NCBI RefSeq assembly: GCF_002934265.1
Contig: NZ_PTIX01000002.1
Location: 496,001 to 560,000 of the forward strand
DNA from: Actinokineospora auranticolor
GTDB lineage: Bacteria > Actinomycetota > Actinomycetes > Mycobacteriales > Pseudonocardiaceae
Length of the DNA: 64,000 nt
Direction of reading: 5' to 3'
Part shown: piece after piece, positions 60,813 to 64,000 of the stretch
Position numbering within the stretch: position 1 is the first letter of the stretch
How the letters are laid out: every line of letters starts with the position of its first letter
Program-made: the position numbers and the translations under genes
Notes under the pieces: model-generated
Told to the model about the DNA's origin: nothing
The model's database searches: none
Seen by the model: the letters and a program-made list of their open reading frames with translations, nothing else

Positions 60813-62243
60813 GTGAGCAGCGAAGACGGTGCGGATTTCATCGTGGTCGCCAACCGGCTGCCGGTCGACCTGGAGCGCCTGCCCGACGGCACCACCCGGT
60901 GGAAGCACAGCCCTGGTGGGCTGGTCAGCGCGCTGGAGCCGTTCCTGCGCCGCAACAGCGGCGCATGGGTGGGCTGGCCGGGTGTGGCCGACGTCGACGT
61001 GGACGAGTTCACCGAGGACGGCCTGCGGCTGTACCCGGTGTCGTTGACCGGTGACGAGGTCCGCGACTACTACGAGGGTTTCTCCAACGCGACGTTGTGG
61101 CCGCTTTATCACGACGTAGTAGCGCCGCCGGTTTTCGACCGCGGTTGGTGGGACAGCTACGTCAAGGTGAACCACCGCTTCGCCGAGGCGTGCGCGCGGG
61201 TCGCCGCCAAGGACGCCACGGTGTGGATCCAGGACTACCAACTCCAGTTGGTGCCCGCGATCCTCCGGGAGCTGCGGCCGGACCTGCGCATCGGTTTCTT
61301 CCTGCACATCCCGTTCCCGCCGACCGAGCTGTTCATGCAGCTGCCGTGGCGCACCGAGATCGTGCGCGGCCTGCTCGGCGCCGACCTGGTCGGGTTCCAC
61401 CGACCGGGTGGCGCGCAGAACTTCCTCTGGCTGGCCCGCCGCCTGCTCGGCCTGGAGCCGACCCGCGGCGCGGTCGGCGTGCGCACCCGACCCGGTGTCA
61501 TCCAACTGGGCGACCGGGCGGTCCGGGTCGGCGCGTTCCCCATCTCGATCGACGCGGCGGGCCTGGACGCGCTGTCGCGCAAGCGGGAAACCGTCGCGCG
61601 CACCAACCAGATCCGCGCCGATCTGGGCAACCCCAAGAAGGTGATCCTCGGGGTCGACCGGCTGGACTACACCAAGGGCATCGACCTGCGGCTCTACGCG
61701 TTGCAGGAGTTGCTGAGCGAGGGCCGGGTCGACCCGGACGAGGTCGTGATGGTGCAGCTGGCCACGCCCAGCCGCGAGCGGGTCGAGCACTACCAGCGGA
61801 TGCGCAGCGACATCGAGCAGGTGGTCAGCCGGATCAACGGCGAGTTCGGCCGGGTCGGTCGACCGATCGTGCACTACCTGCACCAGTCCGTGGGACGCGC
61901 GGAGCTGAGCGCGTTCTTCGCCGCGGCGGACGTCATGCTCGTGACGCCGGTGCGGGACGGGATGAACCTGGTGTGCAAGGAGTACGTGGCTTGCCGCCAC
62001 GACCTCGGCGGCGCGCTCGTGCTCAGCGAGTTCGCGGGCGCCGCCGCGGAGTTGACCAGCGCGTTCCTGGTCAACCCGCACGACCTCGACGGGGTCAAGA
62101 ACGCCATGCACGCGGCCCTCGCAATCGATCCAGCGGAAGGTCGCCGTAGGATGCGCGCGCTGCGGCGACAAGTGCTGACCCACGACGTCGACCGGTGGGC
62201 TCGCTCGTTCCTCGACGCACTCGACCCGGAGCACGCCCACTGA
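60813..62243 (+). CDS. otsA: Trehalose-6-phosphate synthase
   Basis: A 476-residue GT20 glycosyltransferase joining UDP- or GDP-glucose with glucose-6-phosphate. Conserved text: [71 protein letters not shown] and the nucleotide-binding [16 protein letters not shown] 60813 with GAGGAGG upstream. The otsB fusion begins 77 bp after its stop, giving an otsA-otsB unit for trehalose, an osmoprotectant alongside the ectoine operon. Confidence 0.97.
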   Translation: MSSEDGADFIVVANRLPVDLERLPDGTTRWKHSPGGLVSALEPFLRRNSGAWVGWPGVADVDVDEFTEDGLRLYPVSLTGDEVRDYYEGFSNATLWPLYHDVVAPPVFDRGWWDSYVKVNHRFAEACARVAAKDATVWIQDYQLQLVPAILRELRPDLRIGFFLHIPFPPTELFMQLPWRTEIVRGLLGADLVGFHRPGGAQNFLWLARRLLGLEPTRGAVGVRTRPGVIQLGDRAVRVGAFPISIDAAGLDALSRKRETVARTNQIRADLGNPKKVILGVDRLDYTKGIDLRLYALQELLSEGRVDPDEVVMVQLATPSRERVEHYQRMRSDIEQVVSRINGEFGRVGRPIVHYLHQSVGRAELSAFFAAADVMLVTPVRDGMNLVCKEYVACRHDLGGALVLSEFAGAAAELTSAFLVNPHDLDGVKNAMHAALAIDPAEGRRRMRALRRQVLTHDVDRWARSFLDALDPEHAH

Positions 62244-62320
62244 CACCGCGCGGTTCGACCACACCGCGAGCCGCCGACACGCAGACCGCCCAAACCCTGC
62301 CTGAGCCCAAGGAGAAGGCG

Positions 62321-64000
62321 TTGACCGCCGAGGCACTCCCCGCCGAGTTGCGCCGCGCCATCGTGCAAATAGCCCGCACGCCCCGGCTGCTGGTCGCCTG
62401 CGACTACGACGGGACGCTCGCGCCGATCGTCGAGAACCCCGAACACGCCCGCCCGCACACCGAGTCGGTCGGCGCGCTGCGCTCGCTGGCCGGCCTGCAC
62501 GAGACCACCACCGCAGTGATCTCCGGCCGGGCGCTGCGCGACCTCGCGACGCTGTCCAGACTGCCCTCCGAGGTGCACCTGGTCGGCAGCCACGGCTCGG
62601 AGTTCGACGTGGGCTTCGTGCACGCGCTCGACGCCGAGGCCCGCGACCTGCACCGGCGGATCGAGGCCGAGCTGGCCAAGCTCACCGAGGGCGCCGAGGG
62701 TGTGGCGCTGGAGGTCAAGCCCGCCAGCATCGCGGTGCACGTGCGCCGCGCCGACCCGGTGACCGCCGACGAGGTGCTGGAGCGGGTCCGCACGGGCCCG
62801 TGCACCTGGTCCGGCGTCCAGGTCACCGAGGGCAAGGCGGTCGTCGAGCTGGCCGTGGTGCAGACCGACAAGGGCCACGCGCTCGACGTGCTGCGGCACC
62901 AGGTCGGGGCCACCGCGGCGATCTTCGTCGGCGACGACGTGACCGACGAGAAGGCCTTCGTCCGGCTCTCCGGCCCGGACCTCGGGGTCAAGGTCGGCGA
63001 CGGCGAGTCGCACGCGGAGCACCGGATCCCCGACCCGATCGCGGTCGCCACCATGCTCGCGTTCGTGCTGGAGGAGCGCCGCGCCTGGCTCTACGGCGAC
63101 CAGGCGCCGCCGATCGAGCGGCTGTCCATGCTGGCCAACGAGCGCTCGGTCGCGCTGGTCACCCCGGACGCCCGGCTCACCTGGCTGTGCCACCCGGAAC
63201 CGGACTCGGCGGCGATCTTCGCCGACTTGCTCGGCGGGCCGACCGCGGGCCACTTCTCGGTCGCCCCCGAGCGCGGCGGGCTGCCGCTGGGCCAGCGCTA
63301 CCTGCCCGGCACCATGACCGTGGAGACCCGCTGGTCCGGTCTGCTGGTCACCGACTACCTCGACCACGGCGCCGAGTCGCACCGCACCGACCTCACGCGG
63401 GTGCTGTCCGGCTCGACGCCCGCCGTCGTGGAGTTCGCGCCGCGCCCGGAGTTCGGGCAGGTGCAGGTGCGCTTGGCGGCCACCGCGGACGGCCTGCTGG
63501 TGCTCGGCACCGGTGACCCGATCGCGCTGCGCGCCCCCGGCGTGGACTGGGAGATCACCTCCGACGGCCAGTTCGACTCCGCGCGCGCCGTGGTCACCCC
63601 GACCCCGGACGCGCCGGTGGTGTTCGAGCTGCGCTGCGGCACCGACGACACGGGCCCGCACCCGGTGGCCGAGCACGAGCGCAAGGCGCGGGCGGCGGGG
63701 TACTGGACCGAGTGGCTCGACACCCTGGTGCTGCCGCCGGTCGAGAAGGAGCTGGTGGCCCGCTCCGCGCTGACCCTGCGCGGGCTGTGCCACAGCGAGA
63801 CCGGCGCGATCATGGCCGCGGCGACCACGTCGCTGCCCGAGGAGATCGGCGGCATCCGCAACTGGGACTACCGCTACTGCTGGCTGCGCGACGCGTCGAT
63901 GACCGCGAAGGCGCTGGTGTCCCTGGGTTCCACGGCCGAGGCCGAGGCGCTGCTGCGCTGGCTGCACGGCGTGCTGGCCACCCTGCCCGGCCCGGAGCGG
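62321..64000 (+). CDS. otsB: Trehalose-phosphatase fused to GH15 glucoamylase-like domain (3' end outside window)
   Basis: The frame from TTG 62321 (AAGGAG 7 nt upstream; no ATG/GTG alternative before it) is open to base 64000, giving 560 residues. Residues about 20-255 form a HAD-superfamily trehalose-6-phosphate phosphatase: motif I DYDGTLAP (Asp28, Asp30), VISGRALRDL, GSHGSE and VGDDVTDEKAF. From about 265 a GH15-type region starts (LSMLANERSVALVTPDARLT, WLCHPEPDSAAIFADLLGG) and continues with EEIGGIRNWDYRYCWLRDAS. The GH15 catalytic glutamates would lie beyond the window. The phosphatase call is firm; the role of the hydrolase half is unknown. Confidence 0.92.
   Translation, partial: MTAEALPAELRRAIVQIARTPRLLVACDYDGTLAPIVENPEHARPHTESVGALRSLAGLHETTTAVISGRALRDLATLSRLPSEVHLVGSHGSEFDVGFVHALDAEARDLHRRIEAELAKLTEGAEGVALEVKPASIAVHVRRADPVTADEVLERVRTGPCTWSGVQVTEGKAVVELAVVQTDKGHALDVLRHQVGATAAIFVGDDVTDEKAFVRLSGPDLGVKVGDGESHAEHRIPDPIAVATMLAFVLEERRAWLYGDQAPPIERLSMLANERSVALVTPDARLTWLCHPEPDSAAIFADLLGGPTAGHFSVAPERGGLPLGQRYLPGTMTVETRWSGLLVTDYLDHGAESHRTDLTRVLSGSTPAVVEFAPRPEFGQVQVRLAATADGLLVLGTGDPIALRAPGVDWEITSDGQFDSARAVVTPTPDAPVVFELRCGTDDTGPHPVAEHERKARAAGYWTEWLDTLVLPPVEKELVARSALTLRGLCHSETGAIMAAATTSLPEEIGGIRNWDYRYCWLRDASMTAKALVSLGSTAEAEALLRWLHGVLATLPGPER

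Noticed and set aside
60180..63967. Two long minus-strand frames (60180-62336 and 61874-63967)
   Set aside because: They lie opposite thrE, otsA and otsB, overlap each other and have no recognisable domains.

Overview
The window is about 71-74% GC, with third-position G/C bias, many GTG starts and AGGAGG-type ribosome sites. It carries gene families typical of Actinomycetota: HTH/DUF5753 + DUF397 pairs, SARP, ECF sigma, DUF3159, DUF3263 and a PIG-L deacetylase. Gene content fits a filamentous actinomycete of the Pseudonocardiales (Actinokineospora/Saccharothrix/Actinosynnema-like). The genus cannot be fixed from this sequence alone. The region looks chromosomal, with one decayed IS5-type element and several decayed genes.

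Layout. 1-1.9 kb: the 3' end of a CDC48-type AAA ATPase, then 1.3 kb of C-rich, repeat-rich, apparently decaying DNA. 1.9-4.4 kb: two tandem TetR regulators resembling gamma-butyrolactone receptors, then a TrmB/LuxR-type regulator. 4.4-10.5 kb: a large secreted subtilase, then two secreted lamin-tail proteins flanking an XRE regulator and a SnoaL-like protein. 10.5-13.1 kb: LytR_C, DUF3263 and peptide deformylase, followed by an orphan DasR-type palindrome, two DnaA boxes and an IS5-type transposase remnant. 13.2-22.9 kb: LysE exporter, zinc-ribbon protein and a thiamine locus (thiC-thiD, thiO-thiS-thiG and thiE, with two TPP riboswitches). The thiamine locus is interrupted by a MarR gene and two HTH/DUF5753 regulators with DUF397 genes.

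22.9-30.2 kb: membrane protein, PLP dehydratase, dasR with an MFS exporter, and a divergent N-acetylglucosamine-kinase-like gene sharing a DasR site; then DUF3159 and a GDSL hydrolase. 30.3-38.7 kb: an AfsR/SARP regulator, the complete ectoine/5-hydroxyectoine operon ectABCD, an aldo/keto reductase and a hypothetical gene. 38.8-44.6 kb: an iron-box-marked hydroxamate siderophore region. It holds a condensation/epimerisation-domain-like orphan, an ornithine/lysine N-hydroxylase and an N-hydroxyornithine-type formyltransferase. Inserted in it are a SigE-family sigma factor with a repeat-tailed membrane partner and a PIG-L deacetylase. No NRPS synthetase is present in the window.

44.6-46.8 kb: a translationally coupled two-gene unit. 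A multi-pass membrane protein and a 112-residue partner carry the same ~25-residue Gly/Asn/Gln-rich motif at opposite ends, which suggests amyloid-type homotypic signalling. This is the best candidate for an undescribed system. 47.1-58.8 kb: a PFNA-like cluster (PP2C phosphatase, giant Ig/Fn3 surface protein, MoxR ATPase, DUF58, transglutaminase-like membrane protein) in which all three transglutaminase catalytic residues appear to be replaced. 59-64 kb: tRNA-Thr(TGT), a ThrE-type exporter, otsA, and an otsB fused to a GH15 domain that runs off the end. Ectoine plus trehalose genes indicate strong osmoprotection.
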